Part shown: one piece after another, positions 47,464 to 61,735 of the stretch
How positions within the stretch are numbered: the first letter of the stretch is position 1
Layout: every line of letters begins with the position of its first letter
Origin: Pempheris klunzingeri
Taxonomy: Eukaryota > Chordata > Actinopteri > Acropomatiformes > Pempheridae
Assembly (NCBI RefSeq): GCF_042242105.1
Contig: NC_092024.1
Location: 9,821,501-9,885,500 of the forward strand
Reading direction: 5' to 3'
DNA: 64,000 nucleotides
Translations under genes and position numbers: made by a program
The notes under the pieces: model-generated
The model's database searches: none
Told to the model about the DNA's origin: nothing
The model's input: only the letters and a program-made list of their open reading frames with translations

Positions 47464-50400
47464 CGCGGAGCACGGCCACTGAACTCCAGCTTCCCCAGGG
47501 AGCAGGACGGGAGGGTGGGGGTAGGGGGGTAGGGGGGGGGCCAGCGCTGAGAGATTAAAATGAGACGAGGGAGAAAGCACAAGAAGAAATGGCTTCCAGA
47601 TGACCCCGAGTCTGTGAGCTCATCAAAGACAGACTGAGAAGCTGGTAGGACACATTTCCAACCTTCTGTCCCATGAAAAAACTGCATGAATTTAGATGCC
47701 TAATACTTTAAAGGAAGCCAGGTAAAGGTTTGAAAGAGCAGGGAGACAGCGTTAACTGACACTTGAGTTGAGCCAAATCTGGATATTATTCTGAACTTTT
47801 CCTCTGACAGGCCTCTCAGATTCTCACTTTGAACTTTCACTCTTCTCCTGTGCTTTCTTGTTCAGTCATCCATGTACTTTTGCAAAATGATGTGGACTGT
47901 GTATCATGACATTCTGTGTTTTATACTGTTTTTATCCAAATTTCTTTATAGTTTGGAAAAAATGAGAGAACCTGTCTTAGAAAATGTGGCAGCCTTGGTG
48001 TTGCAGTCTCACAATGCCACTATGAAAGGATTAAAGTGTTTCCAAGGTGCATAAAGAGTGTACAAAGACCTAATTATTAAGTTTCATTTCAAGTGATATT
48101 TTTAGAGGATACTTTTAATTCTTAATCACCTAAAATTTATCTGCTTCAATCCTCTTCCGCTGAGTAATGCTATCATAAGGCAGCCACAGTTATACTATCA
48201 ATCATTAACTGCTGGAGTTCTACTTTCTCTGAATTTCTTACTGGCTTTGCGGCGCGTGGATGACTTTGTAAAGAAACTGTCTTTAGGGTCATTAAAAAGA
48301 AAATTAAAGTTGAACTCCACCTTGAAAAGTAATGTTTTCTCAAGCTATTCCAGTTATTGTGTGGTGGGTCCTCTTGAATTTAATTTTATACCTGGATTTA
48401 ACACTGACAGCCTCTTTCTGAACATTGCTGCCACTTTATGAGAATTGGTCAAAAAGCACTTTTTCATTTTTACTAAAGACTAAATGAAACTTAAAAAGCA
48501 ATATAAACATACAGAAGATAATGTAAAAGAAGACAGAAGCTTTTAAACATACTTTAGTGATAGTTTGTAAGTTTGCAAAGGTTTTAAGAGTTAGTTTTAA
48601 GAGAAGTTCAGTTACCAATGATTTGGATAGATGAGTTAAAAGTAGCAGGACAGCAGCAGAAAGATCGAGACTCCAGACTCACTGTGCAGTTTGTCTACTG
48701 AATCAAGATTTCTCAGGCTGCAAGGCCAAACTTGCATATTTGGAAGCTGCTGGGTTTATCGTTCCTGATCTTTTACAGTCTTTCTAGGACAAAGTTCTTA
48801 AAGTGATTTTCCAGAAACGTTGCTACCTGTCTGCTTTTCTCCACGCTCTGTTTCACTCCTCTCATGCTGTCATTAGTCATTATCCAGTGCTATTTAAACT
48901 GTACTATGTTTATAATATGTATATAACTTGCATGTACAGTATGTTAGTCATTAGCTCAAACATGTTTGGTATGACAGCAACACCTCTAGCTTGGATATCT
49001 GTGCCAACCGACACCACTTGTTGCTGCTACACCTGCATTCCTACAGGCTTATTATGTCTCCTGCATTGAGCAGTGTAGAAAATGCATGGGATAGCATAAA
49101 AAAGAAAGATAGCAGTCTTGTTTGTTGCTTGGTAGATGTCATAAGAACGTAACCAAATGCTGACATATTAGATCCTATGTTTTTAATATATATTAGATTT
49201 AATGCAATTTATTGAGTATTTACCAAAAAGCTTTAAAATGTCAAAATAGATTTAAATATGTGCTTTAGTGAAATTTCACTACAGAAAGTATTAAATGTAT
49301 CTATCAAGTACACAGACCATACAACTATTCAGATTTCTCAAGTGTTTGCACTCATACGCAAGTCTTTCTGAACATACTCTGTTCAGGTATTTCAGTGCAA
49401 CACAATACATGATAGAACTTTTAAATGTCCTTCCATCCCTATCCATTAAACTTGGAGATGGTTAACCATGAAAGCATTTTGTCTCTCAATATCCCAGAAA
49501 TCACATCATCTGTATAGCATCTGCTCAGTTTGCTTTGATAGGACATGAAGTCATATTTTTTTCTTTGGGCATGACACAGGATGCTCCCGTCTCCTCTCCA
49601 TACTTTTTACTGACTCACATATTTATGGGCTGTTTTGTGTCCGCCTGTTTTTGAGTCAGACCATCCCGGGCTGGGATCCCTGCGGGTGGGGAGGCTGAGC
49701 TGGTCTGATCAGGGCCAGTGGCTCAGCCACGGGCACACTGAACATTACGTGCAGTATACATACTACCAGCGGGTTGCTCTTCTCATTGTGTAATTGGGCG
49801 GATAATGTTCCGTGATTCCCTCTCTTTTGCACCTCCATATGTTCCGCTTGAGCAGCTTGGTGCATTTTAGTATCCTGAAAATGAAGCCGGGTCAGCGAGC
49901 GGTCAGGTTACCCCCCTTCACTGCTCCAATTCTGCAGATGAGCTGATCGTATCGCCACAGTGGGACAGAGACCTCAGAGAGCAGAGTTCATCCACTGTCC
50001 AGGGCCCTGAGGGGCACTGCTGTACTCTCACTGCTGTAATTAAATTGCAATATTGTGGAGGAAAAATTGCTTTCTTTGTGGTTCAGTCAATTCTTACTAT
50101 GAAAAAGCACTGATAGATGGCAAAGAATTAAATATACCAAGAATATAAAGATAATAATCTTTGTGTTCAAATCAGAAATCCATACCTGGAAAAACACTTC
50201 TGTGTGACTTCACTTCTGTGAAAGTCATTGTGTGCTGAACTAGAAACAAGCAGAGCTGTCCTATAGAGGATAGTGTGAAACAAGTGTGTGTGTGTGGCCT
50301 TGTGTTGGGCTTGTGTGCTTTACCACACGCCCCATTTGCACACCACAGCCCAGCATATCTGGAATTCTAAATTGTGAAGCAATTACTGACAAACAGAATC

Positions 50401-53131
50401 TTTACCAAGATCAGAGAATTCACTTGAATTTCTTAAAAAAAAACATCACAGCTGGGCACATTTTTCTGCACTGTGACCGTAATTTTAGAAATACACTGAA
50501 TGCACAGCTAAGGCCATCTTCCTGACACTGCTGCAGCTCCTTTTGCTTGATTGACATTTTAGTTTTTTCAGAAGATTTTTGAGCAACTCACCTGTTTCTA
50601 CTTATCTACGCTGCCTCGTCTGTGATTGGTATGGATTCAGCGAGGAGGAAAACTGTTCGTGAAACTTTCAATGGTTGTCAAATCAGTTATCAGAGTTCAG
50701 TTTATTGGTTCAGTTTCAGCCCTCACTTACCAACTGAGTCTCTCATATGAACTGCAGACATTCACCACTCTCCTCGCTGCTGCTTGAGGAGCGGAGATCT
50801 CTCTAATAAGCCTCTCAAGTGTTTATACTTCTCACCACGAGTACAGAAAGAGTGATTGCAGCTCTCAGAGCGAGCTGATGTAAAATAACAGCGTGATCCC
50901 TCGGAGATGACGCAACTGCAGTGGCCTCTTGCCCTCTGGTGCTCTTCAAAAGTGAGAGTTGTCATACTTGACTTTAGGTGACAGATGGCCGTGGCCGCCT
51001 CACGTTTCCAAGGGTCAGAGCTTCTCTGCGTCGGAGAGCAGTTGGACAGCACAGTGGGGCTCTAAAGGGACTTCTTTTATGAAGTTGTCTGCCCTTATGA
51101 TCATTTGTTCTCTTGATGTTTTGCATTGACTACTACTAACAATATAAAACAACATCCTCTGTAACAAAGTAATCCCAGAAATTTCCAATGTCCTGCTTTG
51201 TTTTTGGGGCTTTGTTGCTGCTTACTAGTTAGATCAATACAGTTATACTACACTCTTTTGTTTGAATTAGAAAAGCAATCACAGTAAAGTTGGCATGAGA
51301 AATGAGGACTGACATCTGACAAAAGACCAAGAACTGTATTTACTCACGAAATGCACTTTCTGTAACAAATGTATTGTATAGCATCGCTTGATACAAAATC
51401 ATCTCTCAGTTTCCAGGCTTTATTTCGCTCTGGCATGTTTTCGAGTCCCAGCTGCACTGTAGTCCACCTCATCCTCTCTGTCGGACTGCAGCGCACCCTG
51501 TGGCCCGGCCCATGTGGAAATAACCTGAAACCACCGACCTGTTCAACTATTTGGCTGAAACAAGCTGCACAGGCATCCATACTCAAGTATATGTATTTAT
51601 GCAATGCAATCAGACCTAAAAGATGCTTTAAAGCAGTCGTCCGCTTACACATAGACACATGCTGTTTGTGTGACACGGACTGCCAGGAAGATTGAAGCTC
51701 CTATACCATCCAGCCTTCCCTTTAATATATAGTCTGCCTGAGGGATTTCATGCAGGAGAGAAAAATACATTTTCGGTGATTGTATCTCAGCCATCTCCTC
51801 TGTTTAGGTAAGGGACCAGTTCAAAAGCTACACTCTGTGGATTTTGTCTATATAAGGCGTGTTCTTTTCAGTGCTACAGTCATTTATGGGGGAATGTAAA
51901 CACATAGCTGTTAGCAGACTAATAGCCATTAGCAGTCCTATTGTTCGAGGAGAGAATGTCTGAAGTGACACTGCCAAAGATGATCTGCTGGTGATCATTT
52001 AAAAAGTGGAACACTGCGCTCCATGTGTATGTTTTACACCTTTCTCATCCTCTCATCTGTTCTACCTCTTTGTTGAGTGGAGTGGACAGAGGGGAAGGAG
52101 GCGGTAGTAAAGTATCAGTAGAGAGCGTGACGAAGTCCTAATTCTCAGAAGAGTTTGTCAGATTCCTGTTAATTTGCAGAACAGACGCCGGAAAAGTTCA
52201 ATGGGCAGGCCATGGTGGTTTTTTTATGATGTTTTAAACAAGCCCTGTGGGTAACAATGGAGTGAGTGGCGCTCTGTCTTTGTTTGGGAACAATTTCACA
52301 GACATGTGCAATGAAGATCGACGCTGGCCCTGCATTTCATATGGGATGATATCCCTTTTGCTCCCCATTCGATACGCTTTGGTAATTCATAGACATTATT
52401 ATAAGAACCTCAGGGAGGAGCTGCATTTGAGGCAGATGTGAAGGCTGAAGCCCATGTGAAAATTACAGATATGGCCAAATAAAGAGGTCATGTAATAAAG
52501 CTTTTAATACTAAGTAACATTCACAACATGTGTTCTGTTGAGTGTAGGCCTACAGATAACTTTATGAATGGTGTAACTTGAGACATAAGTCCTACCATCC
52601 ACAGGCTTCCCATAGAGGCAGACCTAGACAAAAACAGCCTTAAAGTTTGACCTTATCCCGCCCCCCCCCTACATGCTCTGCTGCCCCCTTCTCCTTGTCG
52701 GACCCTCCGCTGAAGGTGATACATGTCTAAATCCCACAGTTTCTGTAGGGAAAAGCGGGGGCTGCCTCACAACCCAAATAGCTTAAGAGAGAACAGTCTC
52801 GGAGGAGTCCCTCATGCACAATGTATTCCATATGCTCACTCAGAGGCCAAGAGGCACCCTATACCTCACATCTGGCACAGACCACCTATAGTAGCTGACA
52901 TATTCCTCCTCAGACCATCAGAGGGGCTGCCTCTCAGTGGAAGGAAGCTGGCCTCATCAATGATGTCCTCCCTCTCTGATGTTTGTATTTGTTTCCAAAC
53001 TGAAGACATCCATGGATAGAGGGTTTTATCTCGCTATGATCATGGAAAATGGATCACGTTTTCACATCATCTCTCTCTCTCTCAACATTATCTCTTCTAA
53101 ATGGTATCGCATGTATTATTTATGAAATTCT

Positions 53132-53331
53132 GTCTGGCATGATTGCTCAGTGGTTTTCACATCAGCCCAAAAAGCAAGAGGGCTTGTCTTTGAATCTCAG
53201 CCTGAGTCCTTTCTGTATGGAGTTCGCATGATCTCTCTGTGTGAGTTTTGCCTCTTCGTGTCCTTTTGGTCTCCTCCCACAGTCTCATAACATGCAACTG
53301 AGTGAACTTATGACCCTAGATTCTCTACAAC
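53132..53331 (+). mobile_element. tRNA-derived SINE, degenerate
   Basis: The order GATTGCTCAGTGGTTTTCAC (A-box region), AGCAAGAGGGCTTGTCTTTG, AATCTCAGCCTGAGTCCTTT (B-box region), CTGTATGGAGTTCGCATGAT, CTCCTCCCACAGTCTCATAA, CATGCAACTGAGTGAACTTA matches the well-known fish tRNA-type SINE whose consensus reads GTGGCTCAGTGGTTAGCACT ... TCTGTGTGGAGTTTGCATGT. It is diverged and has no intact promoter boxes. Confidence 0.8.
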
Positions 53332-54206
53332 AGCTCTAAAGAGGTTTTAGAGAGGTGGAGAGAGTAGGTGTCCCCATCCATGCTTGGGCACATCCGTGTA
53401 TTAGTCTTACATTGGCAAGCTGTCCACACAGAAAATACAAGGATGGGCGGAAATTCCTTTAAAGACTTTAAAGTAGGAAAGGTACAAAAATGTAACTGCA
53501 TGTAATGGCTACAGCGGCTGATGCCACATGGGGACTGCTAGAAAGGTGATTTGTCAGTTTGGGCTTCTTGTGTTTTCTCCTACAAGTTTGTGACGCCGGT
53601 AGGTAGATTGTTTGATAGTGAAGATAATGTGCAACAGTTTGGAGAAAGGTGTAGTTCAGGAGACAGATCCCTGTGCTCCTTAAGGTTGCTTTTCAATGAA
53701 GGTCAACTGAGGACATGGTGTGTGTGAGTCAGATCTGACTGCTGAGGCTTCATCATGCGGACAGTCTGACACTCCGAGGCAGGCTGAGGTCACCGGAGCT
53801 GTTTTCTAAGATGCTAAAAGGTGAACAATATATCCTCCCTCTCACTTTTACTCTCTCTGAGGAGAAGGAGAGGATTGCCCCTCTCCTCTCTTTCTCCTCC
53901 TTTGCTCCTGCGCTTTATTACCTCCGTCAGCCCTAATTTGGGTTGATGGGGTGGCTGTTGCATGACAAGACACATGTCTGGGCCCCTGCGTGAGAAGGCT
54001 GGTTCGCTCTTGCTGGGCTTGTTTTCTTTGCGTGACCATGTCCCTCCCTCTGTCACTCCTGGCACCTCCCGGTGAGCCCCCCCTCTGACCCTGTTCATGC
54101 CCTCGTTAGTTGGCATGTGGCTGGTTTATTTGCTTTGGCCAGTCGCCCGTGTGAAAGGCACATTTTGACCACGCTCGGGGAGGGGTCTTCTAAGAGTGGA
54201 GCAATG

Positions 54207-54208
<2 letters not shown>

Positions 54209-54247
<39 letters not shown>
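54209..54247. repeat. (GT)n microsatellite
   Basis: About 19 GT units, uninterrupted. It produces the long Val-Cys and His-Thr frames in translation. Confidence 0.95.
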
Positions 54248-54248
<1 letters not shown>

Positions 54249-57124
54249 AGTCTGAGGGCAGGGCGGTAGGATGAGCAGCTGAAAGAGCTCTGTGTTTTGC
54301 GTGTGTGTGGTAATGTGTGGCTGGTATATTTGAATGTGTGACATCTCTGCCTGGTCAAAGGGAACCATGCCCCAGTGTAAGGAATGGCATGCACAGGCAG
54401 GTCACTCAGAGTTTACTGTCCCAGATGCCATTCACAAAGAGTCCCGCAGAAAAGGGAGCAGGTTGATGGTGGCAGTGTTCAGAGATTTCATTTGTTCCCA
54501 ACAAATGCTCACGCTAACATTCATGTTTCTGCACAAACTCTATCCTGCCACATTTCCTCTATTGTCTATTGGAGAGGGAAGCAAGGGAAGGGTTTAGACA
54601 AGTCCTCATTTAAAACTTCACTCCAACTTCTTTTTTAAAACTCTTGCGTAACTTGCCCTGCATAAGTGGTAGAAGTAAAGCCCAAGAAGTTAATGAATTA
54701 ATGAACAAGCTAATTTTAATCGTAAAATTAGCATTTAGAAATGCTTTAATTGATAAACCTATGCCATTTATACGTCCATTGAAATTATGTGAAGCTACAA
54801 AGGCTATGAAAGAAAGCAGAGGATATAGTCTTACACACACAAAAAAAACAGAAAAATGTACACAAAATCTGTGGAGGAGATTTACCTCTACAGATGATCT
54901 AATGTTTCCCACATAGCAAAACATCTTGACTCAGCAGCTCATTTCCAGTCTAAAACCAGTGATGAATAATGCACCAGAATCAAGGCGGATACCATTCCAA
55001 AGGTGGAAAAGTGCTGTCAACTAGAGCTGATTCAGCCTATATTGTCCCAAGCGCCCAGTCCAGAACCTGATCTATATCTGGCATGGGTATTTTGGCCAGG
55101 GCTTGACACATCCAGTGTGGTCCAGTGCCAGGACATGGTTGAGTGCTCTGATTCTATCAGCCCAAATCAACTCACTGTTTTAATCAACGAGAACATCTTT
55201 ATGGGTCAACCCTGTAAACTTTACTGTATAATATGCCAACATTCCTTTCTGCAAGATCTGGAAATGGGGATTTCAGTTTGGTTAAGGTTAAGAAAAAACT
55301 GTGGTTATGGCAAATAAAATATGGTTACGGTTAGACAACTAAAATCCTTGTTTACTGTTGGGGGAGGACCATGATTACAGTGAAGTAAAGCACAAAGATT
55401 CATTGTAGGTCCTTGAAGGGATGCAAACTCCAGTCACCTGCGTACTACCCCTGCACTGAGCCTTGAGTTGCCTCTTATTGCCCACCGATGGAAGTCTAGC
55501 AGCAGGCACACGAGCAGTCCCCATGCAAAGGCCTTAGGGTATTATACATTTTACAATAACAAAATAAGTAAAAACACTGAGAGAAGGCATGCATGTAAGC
55601 ACATGTGGTCCTAATTCTCTGGATGCACACTGAGTTTCACGGGTTATGTTGATTTTACTCTCCACAGTGTTTAGTAGAGTATCATTAGCTCAACACCACA
55701 GCTTAATGAGACCAGAAGATAGCACTGTAGGAAAGCAGAGGTGTGGGAAATAATTCACATTTGAGTTATTACAGTTAAAGTACACACACATACACAAATA
55801 CATACGGGACACATCAACACACAGACCTTTATGAAAATTATGAGCATGGACATAAACAGAGAGGCAGGTAACTTCAGCTGATGTCACTTCGCACTAATCC
55901 TTTAAGAGAAGAGACATGCCGAACGGCAGCAAGATGGGGCCCATAAATCAAGCAGGATGTCGGGACAGCACGATAACACAGCCGGACATAGTCGCAAGTA
56001 TGTTCCAGATTAACCTCTGCCACCGCTTCAGTCGATACCTCTGCTGGGATGGAATCACTTGGTGCTGTCTGGCTCTGGAAGCTGGGAGTCATGCTTTGGC
56101 TGTAAACACAGACACTGGTCTCTAACGAGGAGCTGCGGAACAGGAAAGAGCCCTCGGAGCACCGCTGCTCTTTGGTCTCTCGAGTCCCAATATTCCCGGC
56201 ACGGAGTTGTGAAATTTTCACATGATGATTTTTAAACATGTTATTACTGACCGACTGCTGCATCACAGTTTTAAAACCCCATCTTTCATTGCATGTATTT
56301 AAAGGACACATTCAAAGGAGCATGTTAAGAAGATTTATTTTTTTCCAAATGAACACTCATCAAGCCTAAATTATGCGGTTTGTCCAATACCATTTTGTGA
56401 AAGAGCTGGACCACATATTGGGACAATACACGAATCACTTAGAAGAGCCACATCCTTATGTTCTGAGAGTGCCTTAAATGACAAACAAGAAACATTAAAA
56501 ATGAGCCATGGAGGAGATGAAAAAGCAACCTTCCTCTGCTGCTCCAGGAAACAAACTTTTCTGGTGGTCCCTCACATTAAACCGCCACTAACCCAAATGC
56601 TAACACACAGATACAAACAAGATTTGATTAGGATTGGCACGAGAGTGGATGCTTTCCGCATTTGGCTCCTCATGTGATCTTAGTTCATTTATATACACAG
56701 AAGAATATATTCTCACACTTGGATGCGAGCAGGGAAGCACTAAAGGGGTGATTAAGGGCTCCCTACAGAGTTAGACAGAGGAAACACTCAGAGTTTATCA
56801 CGCTTGGGCAACACTGTAGCTTAACTGAAATCAGATCCCTGTGGGCTTAGGATGCACATATACAGTATGCACATGTTTTCACATGTACATGAGAACTATT
56901 GAGACATAAAAACATCACTCTCTTCTTCCACATCTTCTGATTTAACACCAGAAAGAAAAAAACTTTGCAACTAACTTTAAGCCTATGTTAATTGATTTTT
57001 TTCACTGGAAATAAGCTGACATATTTTAGCCTTGAGTTGAAATGGTGAAGTTGCTGGCAAACTTTGCATGTTGCATATTTACACATCTTTCAGACATGAA
57101 GCAACAGTAGCATTCAAGTAGAGC

Positions 57125-57330
57125 CAACATTCGCTTCATTTTAGCTCAGTTTTGGTCTCCACCAACTGCTGAGAGAATATTATTTAACTACTAAAAGTGT
57201 TCTGCATTTATCAACCAGTCAGTAACAACTACCTGCTCCTGTTGCAGGAAACAGTGGTTAGTGAACCAAAACAGTAAAGCTGCAGGCTGTAAAGGCCAAA
57301 ACAACAAGCTGAAAGATGCAAAAAGGTTCC
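57125..57330 (+). repeat. Percomorph interspersed repeat, copy 2
   Basis: Shares CATTCGCTTCATTTTAGCTC, AGTTTTGGTCTCCACCAACT and the GTGTTCTGCATTTATCAACC-type segment with the copy at 23869-24070, at lower similarity. Non-coding. Confidence 0.5.
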
Positions 57331-59640
57331 ATAGTGTGAAGGAAAATGGCAAAGTGACAATTCTCTGTGGGTTGGTCATAACAACCAACTTTCACTTACA
57401 CCAAGTCAAGTCATTATTTTGCATTGTTAATAAAAAACAAGCTTTTTGATTTATACAGCTTGGAAGTGAGTTGACATGAATTTTTTTTTTTTTCTTTTGT
57501 AAATGTCACTTCACATTTGAAATGCTTCTGGTCCACATCAGGTATTAAAATGTTTTGCATGGAAAACTTTGAATGAAATCATGAAAATTGTTCTTATTTT
57601 CAGGGTTCCATATCACACTAGAGATATTAGGAACTTAAACTGCAGTCACTAAAGCAGGCTAATGCTGTGGATGCTGTTTAATTACCAAACCAAGAGCCCA
57701 TTTTCTACCTGGGAAGTTTTTGCAACTCTGCAGCATGAAAGTAGCAGATTTATCAGTCCTTGTAGTAAATTCTTCAGCATTGTGGGAAAGCCTGCGCCAT
57801 TTGTGTGGAGCAAATACCACAACTTCACCAAGTGTGAATTTTAAAGGCCGAACGACAGCCAAGTCAATGGCCAGCAAACTAGGCACAGTGTGAGTGAATC
57901 CAGACGGCTTTAGCTTCTTAACCATGAGCTTTCATCTCTAAAGTGTGGGACCAAACTGGTAGTTATGAGGTCTGTTTAAATTGCTTGAATTAGGAAATAC
58001 TTGAGAGTGAAATACTGGCGGCAGAGTCTTCTAAGAACGAAGGATGATATAATGACATGCATGCTAGAGCCTTGCATATAAATGGGATTAATCACATGTG
58101 GTAATATTAGATGTTGACAACTATTGTTATTTATTCAGTCTTCTCATAAAGCTCTGCGGTAACTGTGAAATACAACTTTTCTTGTTGCCACTGAAAGTCA
58201 CTTAACCAGTGGTTTTCTCCACATAGTGTACTACACTATAATTCTCATCTTGTTTTTGTTATTATTTGTCCCTTCATATGGTTGAACAAAAATTACCATA
58301 AAATTCATGCAACAAAACCCCATATTTGTAAATGTCAGCGCCGTGATAAACCTGGTGATGTCTGATGGACGGACCTGAGAGTGTGAGAGGTCTTTTGGGT
58401 TTTCCTCCTTTATCAGGCTGTCTGCTGCGCACAGCGGTGAGTGAGCGGGGGTCACGGGGGGACAAAGAGAACCCCATTACGTGACATGAAAGGGAATGAT
58501 CCTTCCTGCTGTTGCACATGACGTGAGAAGAAGAGACAGGCAACTGTAGGGAGGAGTAGCTTGAAATCTAGAGGTCAACTTTTCAGTGTGAATGTTTCAA
58601 CAGGTTGCGCCCTCAGTCACCTCCCCCTCCCTCCCCTCTTCTCCCCTTTCGTGACCCCTGCAGTCTCTCCGCATCACCACCACCACCACCCCCCACCCCC
58701 CACCTGATGAAAGATGTTGATGAACAGCAAAGACGGAGCTATAGAGCTCAGGCAAGAGACAGTCAGGTGCTGTGTGTGTGTCTGCAGCCATCTGGCCACC
58801 ACTCCCGAATTACAAGGCAATGTGTTGTTTGGAGGGTTCCCAGAGTCACGGCCAGTAACCTGAAAGCACCTTGGATTTTTCCCCCCCTGTTTTCCAGTAG
58901 GAAGAGGCCTCATTTCGTGCTCCCTGCAAAAGTAACACAGTCTCTCTGACATGCAGCAACCGCCCATCATAAATCTGCACACTTAACTATGGGCCCTCAA
59001 ATCTATCAGCCAGTGCTTTGAGTCTGGGGGCCACATCGTGACATGAAAGGGGGTGGGGGGCGTTCAGTCACGCAAGCGCTGCCCTGTGCCTGGACCTCAG
59101 CCTGATTTTACTGCAGCCAGTAGGGAAACCAGACGCTACAAAGGCCCCAGGTCCACATCAATTTCACGAGCAAAGTTACTAGGGAATAAATCATTTTGGG
59201 GATTTATGAAAAAGGAGAAAGGAGAAGGGGGATGCTAGGAAGTGTGCTGCCTTGACCCAAAGAAAACGACAAAACAGGGGTGCATAAAATAAAAATTCCA
59301 GCTGGAGGAGTCAAATTTAGATCTTCATGGTAAGTCCAAAATGATGAAAGCCATTTATATCGCCATACGTTTATATTGAGTTAAATAAAAGATGCATCTA
59401 GGTATACCGGTGGCCATATTTGACTTAGTCATATTTCCTCCAGACACGCAAGGATCCAGGAACAAGACCTCAGGCTTTATAGGTCATTTGAGATGGGCAA
59501 TTTGGCTTTTACAGGGCATGATTCAGTCCAGACTCCATTTAATAAAACACGTGCAAAGCCCTCTCTTTTCCTGCACCTGAAATACGCCAATCATAAAACC
59601 AAAGCTATTCACGCTTTGGCTGTGATTAGAAACAGTGTTG

Positions 59641-59763
59641 CTGTTGTTGTTGTTGTCGTAATGATGTTGTTGTATTAATATGTATTATACTTTTTTATTA
59701 TTATTATATTTTTTATTATTATGATTAGGATTATTATTATTATTATTGTTATTATTATTATTA
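59641..59763. repeat. Degenerate (GTT)n / (ATT)n tract
   Basis: A (GTT)n run passes into (ATT)n with interruptions over about 120 bases. Simple sequence only. Confidence 0.85.
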
Positions 59764-61513
59764 GTGGGCATGCAGTGAATTCCACCCACGATTTCCCTCA
59801 CCATTATCGCAGTATTATAGAGACAGTGTTTTGTGTGTCATTTAAAAAAATCTGAGGATGCATGCCAGTGCGTTGGCACTTCTCCAAACCACTACTATAC
59901 ATATGGTTTATGGCTGAGAGCAATTAAAATTGTTTTCTGTTTCCCTCCACTAAAGGAAACATATCTACACGTTAAACTTTTATTCTGGCGGCCACATTTT
60001 TCACACTATTAACAGACGGTTTTATGGGATAATGTGGAAATTGAACATTCCTCCCCCATCTCATTTTGAAATCATTTAGGTTGGCACACTTATTAAAATG
60101 TTCCCATCAGAAGCCTCAACACGAGGGATTCTTTTCATACTTCTCTGAGAGATGTCTTGATTTTTGTTTTTTAAAGCGTTGTAAAAACCCACTTCAAATA
60201 ACAATCCCTGTGTGAGGGCCTTTACTGATTTTTGATTTTGTAAATTAGTAAAAAAACAGCAGTGTTGAAGCCTTGCTGTGGCTTACCTAGAGAGCCCCAC
60301 GTATGGACACACACTCACAGGTATGTCATAGAAGCCTGCTGTGCTCTGCATGAAAGGCCTTTTTTGGAGCGAACACAAATCAGATGTGTATGGCAGTAAT
60401 TACCCCAGATTTTGGCTGGCACGCTGCGGTCATTTAGAAGATTAATCAGTCATAGATAAATAAACAGGCTTTGCTGTCTGAATGTCACTACCCAGCCCTG
60501 CACGCCCACAGTGCTGCATAAGGAAACTCTACTCTCTGTCCACTTAAAAAAACTTTATTACGCTTTAATTCAGCAGACAATGTCAGTTACACACTTGTTT
60601 TAAGGTTTGCATATTTCTTCCCGACAATCAAAGAGCAAGCCATACCCCATGTGATCAAAACAAACCTTAACAAGCCACCATGATAATCAGTTAAATAAAA
60701 AAAGAGACAGTGTTTCCTGTAAGGCGAGTACAATGGAAAAGCAAATTAGATAAAAGAAGTAACAAAGAAGGCAAAAATCTTTATATCCAAAAATTACATA
60801 ACACAGCTAATTTTTAAAAATGTAATCTGTCATGAACTCATGTTGATTTAAAAAAAAACATATTGAATACATTAGATCTTATGATTAACATAATGCAGTT
60901 AGACACGATACGTTTAACTTATTAAATGTTGTAATTGCTGGTTAAATACAGTCATATTTCAGAGAATAGTTTTAACATGACGGCGTGCCCTCAGGCCTCT
61001 TATCACTATAGGTAGCCATGAGCTCATTTCTTGTTAGCCAGTTAAGGCTCCCCGCTCAGTTGATACTGCTCTCTGTAGGCACAAGGTAATTATCTGCAGG
61101 CACGCAAAGCGCTAGCTGGCTAGCTCGGCCCCCAATGCTGTAAAATGTGTGAGGGACAAGACTGCCCTTCGCCTTGTGTTTTCTTCTGCCATCCACAGTT
61201 CATATGACAACCACATCAGCAACAAACGGGTGACATCCTTCTTCCTAAACACTTGCACTCTGCATTCCTGTGTATGATTGAGGGTTTGATTTTGGATCTC
61301 TGTGATATATTCCCAGTGAATCATAACTCAATTCTGCAAGTTTTACAGTGAGTCATATGGGGCCTCTGTTGGGAGTCGTCAGCATAGATGACTCCCAGGA
61401 GATTACTCCATCTCCGTCTCCATCATCACTGCTCGCCTCATTTGAGTAGTTTTCTTAGTGAAGGTAATCTAGATTAGCCATTTCAGTTCAGGGTAGTCAA
61501 GAACACAAGGCAC

Positions 61514-61519
61514 TTTATT
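61514..61519 (-). promoter_or_regulatory. Adhesion GPCR polyadenylation signal (candidate)
   Basis: AATAAA on the minus strand (context GGTCAATAAAGTGCC) lies about 220 bases after the receptor stop codon and would define a short 3' UTR. A small palindrome AACACCAGTTATGCTGGTGTT lies within that UTR at about 61648-61668. Confidence 0.5.
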
Positions 61520-61735
61520 GACCAGAGGATCTACTTGACTACATGCAATGAAATGCTGCCCTCTTGTGTCAAAATAATCTCACTTACTTTCCCCATTTAA
61601 CTTCACGTGACTTGATTTGATTCAAGAGACAATTTCATTTAAAAGAAAACACCAGTTATGCTGGTGTTAACATAGAAGAAAAAAATCAGGATAACACAAA
61701 AATTATTTCCATTGTCCATTCCCGGGGGGTGCATT

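Larger units (their letters stand above)
42300..48800. other. Upstream flank of the CYP1C cluster, no gene seen
   Basis: No coding exon is supported. Notable content: a C16 run with A-rich tail at 43362-43382; a GATA/GACA-type repeat containing a short hairpin at 43584-43617; a (GGA)n run near 43903-43922; a G-rich tract at 44698-44985; and GCGTG clusters at 44.8-45.2 and 47.3-47.5 kb. A minus-strand fragment of the repeat at 23869 occurs near 46135-46165. Confidence 0.45.
48800..61500. other. Intergenic region between the CYP1C cluster and the adhesion GPCR gene
   Basis: No gene is supported. It contains a SINE at 53132-53331, (GT)n at 54209-54247, a repeat copy at 57125-57330, CAC/CCACC low complexity near 58674-58702 and ATT-rich simple sequence at 59641-59763. 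An imperfect 8-bp stem (GGCTGAGC/GCTCAGCC) at 49693-49728 is too short to call an RNA. Open frames are short and unrecognised. Confidence 0.45.

Noticed and set aside
49693..49728. Short hairpin GGCTGAGC/GCTCAGCC, considered as a microRNA precursor
   Set aside because: The stem is too short and the loop does not fit a precursor hairpin.
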